Of a stretch of DNA of 64,000 nt, positions 1 through 8,641 are shown piece by piece (the stretch's first letter is position 1; each line of letters begins with the position of its first letter). The DNA comes from Allopontixanthobacter sp041552775 (GTDB taxonomy: Bacteria; Pseudomonadota; Alphaproteobacteria; Sphingomonadales; Sphingomonadaceae), in the NCBI GenBank assembly GCA_041552775.1, contig JBFEKH010000005.1:1-64000 (forward strand), in the 5' to 3' direction. The notes under the pieces were generated by a model that was not told the DNA's origin, did no database searches, and saw only the letters and a program-made list of their open reading frames with translations. The translations under genes and the position numbers were made by a program.

Positions 1-108
1 CAGAATGCAGGCGATGCGAATTCTCCTTCGCCGCTGCCATTAACCATGTGCGCCTAATTCCGGCCGAACAGGCGATTAGGGAATAGTACGCAGTGCAGGA
101 GGAAAAGG

Positions 109-939
109 GTGTTGTGCCGCCCGCAGGGTGCTGGCAAGCGAACGGCTATGACCACTTCAACCAAAACACAGTCGCGAGTCCTCGATCTGACCGGCGTCCA
201 TAATTTTCGCGATTACGGCGGATATCGTGCGGGCGAGGGGAGGATTAAGCGCGGGCTGCTGTTTCGTTCAGGCCAGCATTGCGACGCTGACGATCACGAT
301 CTGGCCAAAATCGCTGCCATCGACCTCAAACATGTGATCGACATGCGCGGGAATAGCGAGCGGGCGAGATATCCCTGCCGGCGGCCGGACGAATTCAGCG
401 GCGAGGTGCTGTTTTACGACGGCGAAACCGCCGCGCTGGCCCCGCATGTCGAAGCAGCCGGTGGTGCATTGGATGAGGCAGCAGCCCATGCCAAGATGGA
501 AGCGCTCTATTCCAAGCTCCCGTTTCGCACGCCCTTGATCGCGGTGATGCGGCAATATTTCGTGGCTTTGGCCGAGGGAAAAGGGGCCAGCCTGGTCCAT
601 TGCCTGGCAGGCAAGGACCGCACCGGAATGACGGTTGCCCTGCTGCACCACGCTGTGGGTGTGCATCCCGACGATGCGATGGAGGATTTTCTGCTGACCA
701 ACACCGCGGGCGATCTGGATGCACGGGTCGCTGCCGGCGCACACGCCATTCGCGAAAAATGGGGGTCGATCGAGGATTCGACCATTCGCGTCCTGATGGG
801 CGTCGATGCGCGATATCTGGTCGCCATGCGCAAAGCTGTGGAGAGCGAACATGGTTCTCTCGACGCGTTCCTCGCCGATGTGCTGGAGGTTGACGGAGCG
901 CGGCGCGACGCCTTGCGCTTGCACCTGATCGAAGCGTAA
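109..939 (+). CDS. tyrosine-protein phosphatase (Y_phosphatase3 type)
   Basis: Predicted protein-tyrosine phosphatase that would hydrolyse phosphotyrosine or another phospho-ester in the cytoplasm; the substrate is unknown. The P-loop signature HCLAGKDRTG is present with the nucleophilic cysteine at residue 165, and the N-terminal NFRDYGGY motif is typical of this bacterial family. The start is uncertain. A perfect AGGAGG lies six bases before a GTG at 109, which favours that start. The ATG at 148 gives a more usual N-terminus but has no clear ribosome binding site. It lies upstream of trxB in the same direction with a 76-base gap, so cotranscription is possible. Confidence 0.85.
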   Translation: MLCRPQGAGKRTAMTTSTKTQSRVLDLTGVHNFRDYGGYRAGEGRIKRGLLFRSGQHCDADDHDLAKIAAIDLKHVIDMRGNSERARYPCRRPDEFSGEVLFYDGETAALAPHVEAAGGALDEAAAHAKMEALYSKLPFRTPLIAVMRQYFVALAEGKGASLVHCLAGKDRTGMTVALLHHAVGVHPDDAMEDFLLTNTAGDLDARVAAGAHAIREKWGSIEDSTIRVLMGVDARYLVAMRKAVESEHGSLDAFLADVLEVDGARRDALRLHLIEA

Positions 940-1015
940 CCAGATAGGCATTCACGTTCTCAAAGCGGCGCCCCTCCGGAGATGCCGCCAGAATTTTGGA
1001 AAATTGGACGAATTA

Positions 1016-1993
1016 ATGGCAACTCATCACACCCGTATGCTGATCATCGGTTCCGGTCCCGCCGGACTGTCGGCGGCCATTTACGGCGCCCGCGCGGCGC
1101 TGGAACCGATCGTGGTGCAGGGCCTTCAGCCCGGCGGCCAGCTGACCATCACCACCGATGTAGAAAATTACCCTGGGTTTGCCGATGTCGTTCAGGGCCC
1201 GTGGCTAATGGAACAGATGCAGAAACAGGCCGAACATGTCGGCACGCGGATGATGTGGGATACGATTGTCGAAGTCGATCTGGCGAATGGCCCACCATAC
1301 AAGGCAATCGGCGACAGCGGCGATATCTACATTGGTGAAACGCTGGTCATTTCCACCGGCGCGCAGGCCAAGTGGCTGGGCGTGCCGGGCGAACAGGAAC
1401 TGGGCGGAAAGGGCGTGTCAGCCTGCGCGACCTGTGACGGGTTCTTCTACCGCGGCAAGAAGGTCGCTGTCATCGGCGGCGGCAATACCGCGGTCGAAGA
1501 AGCGCTGTATCTGACCAACCATTCCGACGATGTGACGCTGATCCACCGGCGCGATGAATTGCGCTCCGAAAAAATCCTGCAGGACCGTCTGTTCGGCAAC
1601 GACAAGATCACCCCGATGTGGAACAAGGCGGTCACCCGGTTCCTTGGTGATCCGCTGGCTGGCGGCCTGAAGGCGCTGGAATTGCAGGACACGGTAACGG
1701 GCGAGATCAGCCAGCTGGAAGTCGATGGTGCGTTTGTCGCAATCGGTCACGCGCCCTCGACCGAGCTGTTCAAGGGCAAATTGCCGATGGACGACGGCGG
1801 CTATCTGATGGTTGAGCCCGGCACTCCCAAGACCGAATTGCCCGGTGTATTCGCCTGCGGCGACGTGATGGATCACACCTACCGTCAGGCCGTCACCGCG
1901 GCTGGTACCGGCTGTATGGCTGCGCTGGACGCGGAGAAATTTCTCGCGACGACGGCATTCGCCAAGAAGGAAGCGCGCGAAGCTGCCGAATAA
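1016..1993 (+). CDS. trxB: thioredoxin reductase (NADPH)
   Basis: Flavoprotein that reduces thioredoxin with NADPH in the cytoplasm. The 325-residue protein has the FAD-binding GSGPAG motif near the N-terminus, the redox-active CATC (residues 137-140), the second dinucleotide-binding GGGNTA motif for NADPH, and the C-terminal ACGDV motif that contacts FAD. Length matches the low-molecular-weight class. An in-frame TTG at 1004 would add four residues; the ATG at 1016 is preferred because it gives the usual N-terminus. Its likely partner is the thioredoxin at 59123, far away in this window. Confidence 0.95.
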   Translation: MATHHTRMLIIGSGPAGLSAAIYGARAALEPIVVQGLQPGGQLTITTDVENYPGFADVVQGPWLMEQMQKQAEHVGTRMMWDTIVEVDLANGPPYKAIGDSGDIYIGETLVISTGAQAKWLGVPGEQELGGKGVSACATCDGFFYRGKKVAVIGGGNTAVEEALYLTNHSDDVTLIHRRDELRSEKILQDRLFGNDKITPMWNKAVTRFLGDPLAGGLKALELQDTVTGEISQLEVDGAFVAIGHAPSTELFKGKLPMDDGGYLMVEPGTPKTELPGVFACGDVMDHTYRQAVTAAGTGCMAALDAEKFLATTAFAKKEAREAAE

Positions 1994-2000
1994 TGTCTGC

Positions 2001-2028
2001 CGCCATCCCGGCCGTAACCGGGATGGCG
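2001..2028. terminator. hairpin between convergent genes
   Basis: An 11-base-pair perfect inverted repeat (arms 2001-2011 and 2018-2028, six-base loop) lies between the stop of trxB and the convergent stop of the second MAPEG gene. There is no clean T-tract on either side, so it may be a weak terminator or an mRNA 3'-end-protecting hairpin. Confidence 0.5.
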
Positions 2029-2036
2029 CGATTGCA

Positions 2037-2468
2037 TTAAAAAACGGCGATGGATGCGTGCAGGATTAGCGCCATCAGCACCAGGCTGGACAGGGCGAAC
2101 AGAACAAATCGCACCATTACCCGGTTCGCGGTAACCTGCACCAGCGAGTGCAGCACTCTGAGGCCAGTGTACATCCACGCCAGCAGCGCATTCAGGCCGT
2201 CACCCTGACCAATGATCGCCAGCACCAGGGCAACGGCGTAAAACACCGTCGGGGCTTCGTGTAGATGGTTGTAATTGTCGGCTTTCCAGCTGACTTTTTC
2301 AGGCAGCTGCGCGCGCAGGGCGGCGCCGGTGGTGCCCTTGAGATTAGCTGCGTCGATGGCCGGATCGTTCTGCATGGCGGGAATGCGGGTGGCGTACATC
2401 CACACCCACATCACCATCGTCCAGATCATCAGGGCCACTACTGGCTGGAGAATAGCCGCGCCGATCAT
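2037..2468 (-). CDS. MAPEG family membrane protein (second of a tandem pair)
   Basis: A 143-residue membrane protein of the MAPEG family (membrane-associated proteins in eicosanoid and glutathione metabolism). The protein has about four hydrophobic helices and the conserved block around HLHEAPTVFYA, which corresponds to the family's N-H-x-x-E-x-P region. Bacterial members are mostly of unknown substrate, with glutathione-linked activity proposed. It overlaps the upstream MAPEG gene by four bases (ATGA), so the two are translationally coupled and probably arose by duplication. No function specific to this copy can be read from the sequence. Confidence 0.8.
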   Translation of the reverse strand: MIGAAILQPVVALMIWTMVMWVWMYATRIPAMQNDPAIDAANLKGTTGAALRAQLPEKVSWKADNYNHLHEAPTVFYAVALVLAIIGQGDGLNALLAWMYTGLRVLHSLVQVTANRVMVRFVLFALSSLVLMALILHASIAVF

Positions 2469-2914
2469 GCGAGAACTCCCGGGTCAGCAAACAAGGTCGC
2501 CAAAACGGCCCTGATAGCCAGGATAGTCAGCGCGATGGTGGACAGCAGGAACATCAGGAAGCGGATCGGAACCTTATTCACGGTTGCCTGCCAGATCGAA
2601 TGCATGATCCGCAATCCGACATAGACCCACGCCAGCAGGATATCGAGAGCGCCCGCGCCGACCAGCGCGAGGATGATCACCGTCGGATAGAAAATCGTCG
2701 GCTGTTCCATCAGGTGGGCGTAATTATGCGCTTTCCAGTTGACGCTGTCGGGAACGCGCCCTTCCAGATCCTGGCCGCGACCGCCGGGTTTCGCAGCCCC
2801 TAGGCCGCCTTCCATCTTCTTCATGGCCGGACCGCGTGTCCCGGCCATCCAGAACAGCATCACCAGCGACCAGAGCACCAGCACGGCGGCCGGAGCGAGC
2901 ATTTGAGCCTGCAT
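2465..2914 (-). CDS. MAPEG family membrane protein (first of a tandem pair)
   Basis: A 149-residue integral membrane protein, paralogous to the gene immediately downstream. It shows the same hydrophobic layout and the conserved block YAHLMEQPTIFY. The region between the first helix and this block is longer and rich in glycine and lysine compared with its neighbour. The start at 2914 follows the nearest AT-rich upstream region and gives an immediate transmembrane helix. The pair forms a two-gene unit on the minus strand behind the dehydratase gene. Substrate unknown. Confidence 0.8.
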   Translation of the reverse strand: MQAQMLAPAAVLVLWSLVMLFWMAGTRGPAMKKMEGGLGAAKPGGRGQDLEGRVPDSVNWKAHNYAHLMEQPTIFYPTVIILALVGAGALDILLAWVYVGLRIMHSIWQATVNKVPIRFLMFLLSTIALTILAIRAVLATLFADPGVLA

Positions 2915-2975
2915 TGATTTTCCCCTCGAATTTTGACCAGATTTGCACAGCGCCTATTCAATTGTCAATTGCAAC

Positions 2976-3950
2976 CTAACTGGCGGAAGTGACCACCTTG
3001 GCGAAGGATGCGGCATCCACATTTCCGCCAGAGAGCATAATCACGGTGTCGCTATCAAGCTGAACTTTTCCTGCGAGACAGGCCGCCAGCGCCGCTGCGC
3101 CGCCCGGTTCCAGTACCAGTTTGAGCCTTGCAAAGGCAAAGCGCTGTGCCTGCCGGACTTCGAATTCGGAAACCGCGATTCCGGGTTCTACGCGCCCGTG
3201 CAGCACTGCAAAATTGACCGGTGCAGTCACCGGCGTTTGCAAGGCATCGCAGGTAGTCTTCGGTGGGTTCGGACCGACCGGCAGGATTTCCCCGGCGGCA
3301 AGGCTGCGCGCGACATCGTCCCACCCTTCGGGCTCGACCGGTACGATCTTGGTATCGGGGCAGGCAAGGGCGAGTCCAGCCGACAATCCGCCGCCGCCGC
3401 AACAGGCAACGATGGTGCTGGGTTGCCGCCCCAACTGCGCCGCAATTTCAATCCCTGCGCTGCCTTGACCCTCGATCACCCAAGGATCGGCATAGGCATG
3501 GACGAGCGTTGCGCCCAATTCCTCGCATAATTGGTTTGCGATGGCGTCGCGGTCTTCGCCTGGCCGTTCATACAATACCACCTGCGCGCCGAGGGCACGG
3601 GTGGCGTCCAGTTTCATCTGCGGCGCATCCCGCGGCATGACGATGGTTGCCGCGATCCCCAGCTTGCGAGCGGCCCAGGCCACACCCTGCGCATGATTGC
3701 CGCTGGAAACGCCCACCACGCCGCGTGCTCGCTCAGCCACCAACATTTCGCTAAGCCGATGCCATGCGCCGCGAATCTTGAATGCGCCGATAGGCTGGAG
3801 ATTTTCTGCCTTGACCCAGCAGTTTACGCTTCCATTGATCCCGGCAATTTCTACCGGCAGCAGCGGCGTCGGCGGCAGGATTGCGGCGATTTTGCCCGCT
3901 GCAAGGCAAACTCCGGCATTTGTCGGTGCGCGAGGGCTTTCTTGAAACAT
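2976..3950 (-). CDS. PLP-dependent threonine/serine dehydratase-like enzyme
   Basis: Fold-type II PLP enzyme of 324 residues resembling catabolic threonine dehydratase, which deaminates L-threonine or L-serine to the 2-oxo acid. Visible features are the PLP-lysine motif GAFKIRGA, the SSGNHAQG motif that holds the substrate carboxylate, the phosphate-binding CGGGGLSAG loop, and a C-terminal LSGGN. It has no C-terminal ACT regulatory domain, so it is not the biosynthetic feedback-regulated IlvA. A hydroxyaspartate lyase or racemase of the same fold cannot be excluded. It is divergent from the polyamine gene at 4001, with 50 bases between the starts. Confidence 0.82.
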   Translation of the reverse strand: MFQESPRAPTNAGVCLAAGKIAAILPPTPLLPVEIAGINGSVNCWVKAENLQPIGAFKIRGAWHRLSEMLVAERARGVVGVSSGNHAQGVAWAARKLGIAATIVMPRDAPQMKLDATRALGAQVVLYERPGEDRDAIANQLCEELGATLVHAYADPWVIEGQGSAGIEIAAQLGRQPSTIVACCGGGGLSAGLALACPDTKIVPVEPEGWDDVARSLAAGEILPVGPNPPKTTCDALQTPVTAPVNFAVLHGRVEPGIAVSEFEVRQAQRFAFARLKLVLEPGGAAALAACLAGKVQLDSDTVIMLSGGNVDAASFAKVVTSAS

Positions 3951-4000
3951 TGTTACCGCCTAATGCGTTGCCAGCTAAACACCAATCCTTTGGAGTACAC

Positions 4001-5224
4001 ATGTCTACAATTCTGGTCATCGGCGCAGGCGGCGTCAGCTCGGTCGCGGTACATAAAATGGCTATGAATTCGGAAATATTTTCCGATATTCACCTTGCCA
4101 GCCGCACCAAGAGCAAATGCGATAGCATCGCCGCAAGCGTGAAGCAGCGCACCGGACAGGACGTGGCGACTTACGAGATCGACGCGGAAGAAGTCCCCGC
4201 GATGGTCAATCTGATCCGCAAGGTGCAGCCGTCGCTCGTGGTGAATCTGGCGCTGCCGTATCAGGATCTGCCGATCATGGACGCCTGCCTGGAGGCGGGC
4301 GTAAGCTATCTCGACACCGCCAATTATGAGCCCAAGGACGAAGCGAAGTTCGAATATCATTGGCAGTGGGCATATCACGACCGGTTCAAGGATGCGGGCC
4401 TGATGGCGCTGCTGGGTTCCGGCTTCGATCCGGGCGTGACCAGCGTGTTCACCATGTGGCTGAAGAAACATAAGCTCAAGACGATCCGCCAGCTCGACAT
4501 TCTCGATTGCAACGGCGGCGATCATGGGCAGGCCTTCGCGACCAATTTCAATCCCGAGATCAATATCCGCGAGATTACCGCTGCGGCGCGTCACTGGGAA
4601 AACGGGCAGTGGGTCGAAACTCCGGCGCTGTCGGTGAAGCAGACATTCGACTTCGATCAGGTCGGACCGAAGAACATGTATCTGATGTATCACGAGGAGC
4701 TGGAGAGCCTCTCCAAATTCGTGCCCGAGCTGGAGCGTGCGCGGTTCTGGATGACCTTTGGCGATGAATACATCAAGCACCTGACTGTGCTGCAGGCGGT
4801 GGGCATGACCGGGATTGAACCGATTAAATATCAGGGCAGGGATATCATCCCGCTACAATTCCTCGCCGCTGTTTTGCCCAAGCCGGAAACATTGGGCGAA
4901 ACCACCAAGGGCAAAACCAACATCGGCGTCATCGCAACCGGCGAAGCGCTGGATGGCAGCGGCGAGAAGACCTTCTACATCAACAATATCTGCGACCATG
5001 AAGATGCTTACGAGGAAACCGGCAATCAGGCGGTTTCCTATACCACCGGCGTCCCTGCCATGATCGGCAGCGCGATGATGGTCACCGGCAAATGGTCGGG
5101 CCCCAACGGAGAAGGCGGTGTGTTCAACATGGAACAGATGGACCCCGATCCCTTCATGGACATGCTCAACGCGCATGGCCTGCCGTGGAATGTGGTGGAG
5201 ATGGACGGGCCCGTCAGCTTCTAA
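4001..5224 (+). CDS. carboxynorspermidine (carboxyspermidine) dehydrogenase, saccharopine dehydrogenase family
   Basis: Enzyme of the aspartate-semialdehyde route to polyamines: it condenses a diamine (putrescine or diaminopropane) with aspartate semialdehyde and reduces the imine with NADPH. The 407-residue protein starts with a Rossmann fold (ILVIGAGGVSS) and has the saccharopine-dehydrogenase-like body. The ATG at 4001 has a GGAG six bases upstream; the open frame extends further upstream but without a plausible start. Its stop codon shares one base with the start of the next gene, the matching decarboxylase, which strongly supports this assignment over saccharopine metabolism. Confidence 0.9.
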   Translation: MSTILVIGAGGVSSVAVHKMAMNSEIFSDIHLASRTKSKCDSIAASVKQRTGQDVATYEIDAEEVPAMVNLIRKVQPSLVVNLALPYQDLPIMDACLEAGVSYLDTANYEPKDEAKFEYHWQWAYHDRFKDAGLMALLGSGFDPGVTSVFTMWLKKHKLKTIRQLDILDCNGGDHGQAFATNFNPEINIREITAAARHWENGQWVETPALSVKQTFDFDQVGPKNMYLMYHEELESLSKFVPELERARFWMTFGDEYIKHLTVLQAVGMTGIEPIKYQGRDIIPLQFLAAVLPKPETLGETTKGKTNIGVIATGEALDGSGEKTFYINNICDHEDAYEETGNQAVSYTTGVPAMIGSAMMVTGKWSGPNGEGGVFNMEQMDPDPFMDMLNAHGLPWNVVEMDGPVSF

Positions 5225-6399
5225 TGGAAACCAAGGCCGGTGATCCGGGCGCCTTCGCCCATTTTGACCTTTCCCGCGTTGATAGCCCCGCATTCGTGGT
5301 GGATGCGGCGAAGTTGCGCGCCAATCTCAAGATCCTCGCGGACATCCGTGATGCGGCAGACATCAAGGTGCTGGCTGCCCTCAAGGCCTTTTCCATGTGG
5401 TCCGTCGCCCCGATCATCGGGGAATATCTCGACGGGGTGTGCACGTCCGGCCTATGGGAAGCGCGGCTGGCCTCGGAATTCTACGACGGCGAAATCGCCA
5501 CCTACTCAGCGGCCTACAAACCGGACGAGCTGGCAGAAATCTGCCGCCTGTCGGATCATGTTATTTTCAACTCGCCCGGTCAGATGGAACGCGCTGCGCT
5601 GATCCTCGACCATGCACGCAGCAGCGGTCAGACCTTCGATATCGGGCTGCGCATCAACCCCCAGGTGCCGACCGGCGAAGTGCCGCGTTACGATCCATCA
5701 AGCCCCGGTTCGCGGCTCGGCTTTCCGCTCGACCAGCTGACCGAGGAGCATATGGAAGGCGTCGATGGCATCCATTTCCACAATTTGTGCGAGCAGGATA
5801 TCGAGCCGCTCAAGGAAACATGGGACAAGGTATTCGATGCAATCGAACCTTATTTCGACCAGCTCAAATGGATCAACATGGGCGGCGGCCACCACATCAC
5901 CCGCGCTGATTACCAGCGTGAGGAACTAGTGGAATTCCTGCGCGATGCACGGGCAGATACCGGCTGCGAGATCATGATCGAACCGGGAGAAGCGGTGGCG
6001 CTGGATGCAGGCATACTGGTCGGCACCATCCTCGACAGCTTCGTAAATGAAATGCCGCTGGCGATCACCGATATTTCCGCGACCTGCCACATGCCCGATG
6101 TGATCGAGGCGCCCTATCGTCCCGCTATGCTGCATGAGGAGCAGGGGAATGGCCCCGAAGTCCGCCTGGGCGGCCCGTCCTGCCTCGCCGGAGATGTGAT
6201 CGGCGATTACCGCCTGCCGGTGCCATGTGAGCCCGGACAGCGCATCGCCTTTCTGGACCAGGCGCATTATTCGATGGTCAAGACCAACACCTTCAACGGG
6301 GTTCAGCTGCCGTCGATCTATCTGTGGGACAGCGAAAGCGACCAACTCGATCTGATCAAGAGCTTCGGTTATGATGATTTCAGGAACCGGCTTAGCTGA
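5224..6399 (+). CDS. nspC: carboxynorspermidine decarboxylase
   Basis: PLP-dependent decarboxylase of the alanine-racemase-like fold (fold type III) that removes the carboxyl group from carboxyspermidine or carboxynorspermidine to give the triamine. The 391-residue protein has the PLP lysine early, in the LAALKAFS motif, a glycine-rich MGGGHH phosphate-binding segment, and the EPGEAV motif near residue 260. The start ATG overlaps the preceding stop (TAATG), so translation is coupled. With the dehydrogenase before it and ornithine decarboxylase after it, this is a complete putrescine-to-spermidine-type route without S-adenosylmethionine decarboxylase. Confidence 0.92.
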   Translation: METKAGDPGAFAHFDLSRVDSPAFVVDAAKLRANLKILADIRDAADIKVLAALKAFSMWSVAPIIGEYLDGVCTSGLWEARLASEFYDGEIATYSAAYKPDELAEICRLSDHVIFNSPGQMERAALILDHARSSGQTFDIGLRINPQVPTGEVPRYDPSSPGSRLGFPLDQLTEEHMEGVDGIHFHNLCEQDIEPLKETWDKVFDAIEPYFDQLKWINMGGGHHITRADYQREELVEFLRDARADTGCEIMIEPGEAVALDAGILVGTILDSFVNEMPLAITDISATCHMPDVIEAPYRPAMLHEEQGNGPEVRLGGPSCLAGDVIGDYRLPVPCEPGQRIAFLDQAHYSMVKTNTFNGVQLPSIYLWDSESDQLDLIKSFGYDDFRNRLS

Positions 6400-6431
6400 T
6401 CGAAACTGAACGGACTCGGGGGGATTTGACG

Positions 6432-6941
6432 ATGACCTGGCGCTCGGCTTTCCTTTCCTGCATTGCCCCCCTGGCGGCGGTTGGCATGTCCGCTCCGGCA
6501 GCGGCGCAGTATGTCCCCGATCAGGTCATTCTCGCGGTGGACCAGGCAAAGCTTGAATCGGTCGTCAAATCGCTTGGCCACACGGTCCAGGACATTGGTA
6601 TCGACGGCAAGGTCGCGATGAACGCCCAAACCGAGGACGGCCTGCTGTATTCGCTCACCGGAACGGCCTGTGATGTAAACGGAGTGCCGGGTTGCCAGGG
6701 TTTGATGATCCAGGTCCAATATGAAATGCCCGATACCGCCATTTACGACACGGTCGCGAAGGCAAATCTCGAGCAGGCAGCGATCAATACATGGATGGAC
6801 CCGACTAATGGCGCGGTAGGCTTCATCCGATACGTGGTGCTTGATTACGGGATCACCATGGCAAATTTGCGGGAGAATATCCTCATCCTGCTGGCAATTG
6901 CGCCAGTGGCTTTGGCAACGGTGAGCGGCGAACAGGAATAG
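6432..6941 (+). CDS. YbjN domain-containing exported protein
   Basis: A 169-residue protein with an N-terminal signal peptide (hydrophobic stretch ending near APAAAQ, residues 1-24) followed by a region resembling the YbjN family, including the strand LYSLTGTACD and the segment GLMIQVQYEM. A hydrophobic helix near the C-terminus might anchor it. YbjN-type proteins have been linked to stress and motility in enterobacteria but their biochemical role is not known. The ATG at 6432 is preferred over a TTG at 6426. It lies between two polyamine genes, but no functional link is evident. Confidence 0.65.
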   Translation: MTWRSAFLSCIAPLAAVGMSAPAAAQYVPDQVILAVDQAKLESVVKSLGHTVQDIGIDGKVAMNAQTEDGLLYSLTGTACDVNGVPGCQGLMIQVQYEMPDTAIYDTVAKANLEQAAINTWMDPTNGAVGFIRYVVLDYGITMANLRENILILLAIAPVALATVSGEQE

Positions 6942-7375
6942 GCGGTTCAGGAAAATCCGCTCCGGTGCGGTTTGCAGTGGGACTGGGCGAGATCTGCCAG
7001 CCGGGCGGCCTGCTCAATGGCCGCTTCCACCAGCCCGCTGAACGCTGCGGCAATGCGCTACAACGCCGCAGGTCGTGAGGGCTTTACGGCAGTGTTATTT
7101 GCCGGGCCGCTCGGGTTTTAGATCGCTGGTTTCAATCAACTCGACGACAGCGAAATGGGTGTTGTCGACCAGTTACTGCACGTCCAATTCTAGGTTGGGC
7201 AGGCCATTTACCTGTTCTATCCCGATAGTTGAGTGAAGATTCGCGACATTCTGAAGCATATTTTCAGTTGAAATTCATATTCTGCAGCGTATATCGCCCC
7301 CTCTGCTGCCCCAAGGGGACTTCCTAACCGCAAGGCAGCCTTGTCAAGAAACTGATCTTCTGGGGGTCCCTTGAA
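6942..7375. other. 434-base region without an intact gene
   Basis: No intact gene is visible. The minus strand contains two open stretches that look coding but are interrupted: 7095-7259, with one internal stop, and 6947-7060, bounded upstream by a stop and lying in a different frame. Nearer the ornithine decarboxylase start there are small hairpins (CCCC-AA-GGGG around 7310 and CAAGG-CAG-CCTTG at 7331-7343). These may belong to the mRNA leader of that gene. Confidence 0.5.
7095..7259 (-). pseudogene. possible gene remnant
   Basis: Reading the minus strand from an ATG at 7259 gives 28 codons, a TAA (7173-7175), then 25 more codons in the same frame ending in TAA at 7095. The translation has a protein-like mix on both sides of the internal stop, for example LELDVQ then VVELIETSDL and KPERPGK, with GC-rich third positions. 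This would fit a decayed short gene. I do not recognise the family. In a GC-rich genome such an open stretch can arise by chance, so confidence is low. Confidence 0.25.
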
Positions 7376-8581
7376 TTGCACCATTATCCTGACGCTGCTG
7401 CAGTAGTCCGCGCCTTGGCGCCGGACGAACCGGTCATCCTCAACCGCCCGCATGCCGCAGCGCGCGCAGCCAGATTCTTCGTGGAGAAGTTTCCGGGCAA
7501 GTCGCTATATGCCGTGAAGGCCAATCCATCACCTGACCTGCTGCAAATCCTGTGGGACAATGGCGTGACGCATTACGATGTGGCGTCGATTGGCGAAGTG
7601 CGGATGGCGCGGGCGAAGCTGCCAGGCGCGACCTTGTGCTTCATGCATCCGGTCAAGACTGCGCGGGCGATCGCAGAAGCCTATCATCAGCATGGCGTGC
7701 GCACCTTCAGCCTCGACACGATCGAGGAACTGGAAAAGATTGTAACCGCAACTGCCGACGAAAGTGGTGAAGCCGCGAGTGATCTGCGGCTGTGCGTGCG
7801 CTTGCGCGTATCGTCCGAATATGCCGAGCTGAGCCTTGCGTCCAAATTCGGGGTCGACCTGGCCGATGCGGCTCCGCTGCTGCAGGCAACTCGCCAGGTG
7901 GCAGACTGGCTTGGCCTGTGTTTCCACGTCGGCAGCCAGGCGATGACGCCGTTCGCCTTTGTCCAGGCGCTGGAACGGGTCCGTGCGGCAATTGCCGATT
8001 CCAGCGTGGTGATCGACATGATCGACGTTGGCGGCGGCTTTCCGTCAATCTATCCCGGCATGGAACCACCCCCGCTGGAAGATTACTTCCAGATAATCCA
8101 CCGCCACTTCGAAGCCCTGCCGATCGCCTACAACGCCGAGTTGTGGTGCGAGCCGGGCCGGGCGCTGTGCGCGGAATACAGCAGCCTGATCGTGCGCGTT
8201 GAAAAACGCCGCGGCGATGAACTCTACATCAACGATGGTGCCTATGGTTCGCTGTTCGACGCAGCTCATGTTGCATGGCGTTTCCCGGTTGCCGCGTTGG
8301 AAGATGATCTGATCGAACCTCTGGAAGAATTTTCCTTCTACGGTCCGACCTGTGATGACGCCGACTTCATGAAAGGGCCGTTCATGTTGCCCGCAGATAT
8401 CCAGGCCGGCGATTTCATCGAAATCGGCATGCTCGGTGCCTACGGAGCGGCCATGAAGACCGGTTTCAACGGTTTTGGCGATGCCGAAGTCGTGGTAGTT
8501 CAGGACGAGCCGATGGCCAGCCTGTTCCGCGGTGACCGGATCGATCCGCGCGAAAGCGACAATGTGGTCAGCCTGCGCTGA
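7376..8581 (+). CDS. ornithine decarboxylase (fold type III)
   Basis: Decarboxylates L-ornithine (possibly also lysine) to putrescine, the first step for the polyamine genes just upstream. The 401-residue protein belongs to the alanine-racemase-like group IV decarboxylases: PLP lysine in the LYAVKANPSP motif near residue 46, the HVGSQ motif, the DVGGGFPS glycine loop, the EPGRAL motif, and the substrate-binding GPTCDDAD near the C-terminus. The only usual start codon after the upstream in-frame stop is a TTG at 7376, with a GGGGG nine bases before it. The rare start may limit translation. Confidence 0.92.
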   Translation: MHHYPDAAAVVRALAPDEPVILNRPHAAARAARFFVEKFPGKSLYAVKANPSPDLLQILWDNGVTHYDVASIGEVRMARAKLPGATLCFMHPVKTARAIAEAYHQHGVRTFSLDTIEELEKIVTATADESGEAASDLRLCVRLRVSSEYAELSLASKFGVDLADAAPLLQATRQVADWLGLCFHVGSQAMTPFAFVQALERVRAAIADSSVVIDMIDVGGGFPSIYPGMEPPPLEDYFQIIHRHFEALPIAYNAELWCEPGRALCAEYSSLIVRVEKRRGDELYINDGAYGSLFDAAHVAWRFPVAALEDDLIEPLEEFSFYGPTCDDADFMKGPFMLPADIQAGDFIEIGMLGAYGAAMKTGFNGFGDAEVVVVQDEPMASLFRGDRIDPRESDNVVSLR

Positions 8582-8600
8582 TTCCATTCCGTTTCAAGGC

Positions 8601-8641
8601 AAAGAAAAGCCGCCGCGAGCTGGTGGGTTGCTCGCGGCGGC
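8601..8641 (-). terminator. strong Rho-independent terminator (minus strand)
   Basis: An 11-base-pair perfect stem (8609-8619 with 8631-8641, 11-base loop) is followed on the minus strand by TTTTCTTT. On the plus strand no T-tract follows, so the terminator serves minus-strand transcripts: the LOV-HTH gene or the small RNA candidate that ends here. Confidence 0.85.

Noticed and set aside
1..57. Open stretch ending in TAA at 55-57, possible C-terminus of a gene cut by the window start
   Set aside because: Only 18 codons are visible and there is no recognisable motif, so it cannot be distinguished from chance.
268..951. Long open frames antisense to the tyrosine phosphatase
   Set aside because: The plus strand carries clear family motifs; the antisense frames are a side effect of GC-rich third positions and have no recognisable domain.
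7217..7453. 78-residue minus-strand open frame across the odc start
   Set aside because: It overlaps the conserved N-terminus of ornithine decarboxylase and has no ribosome binding site or family resemblance.
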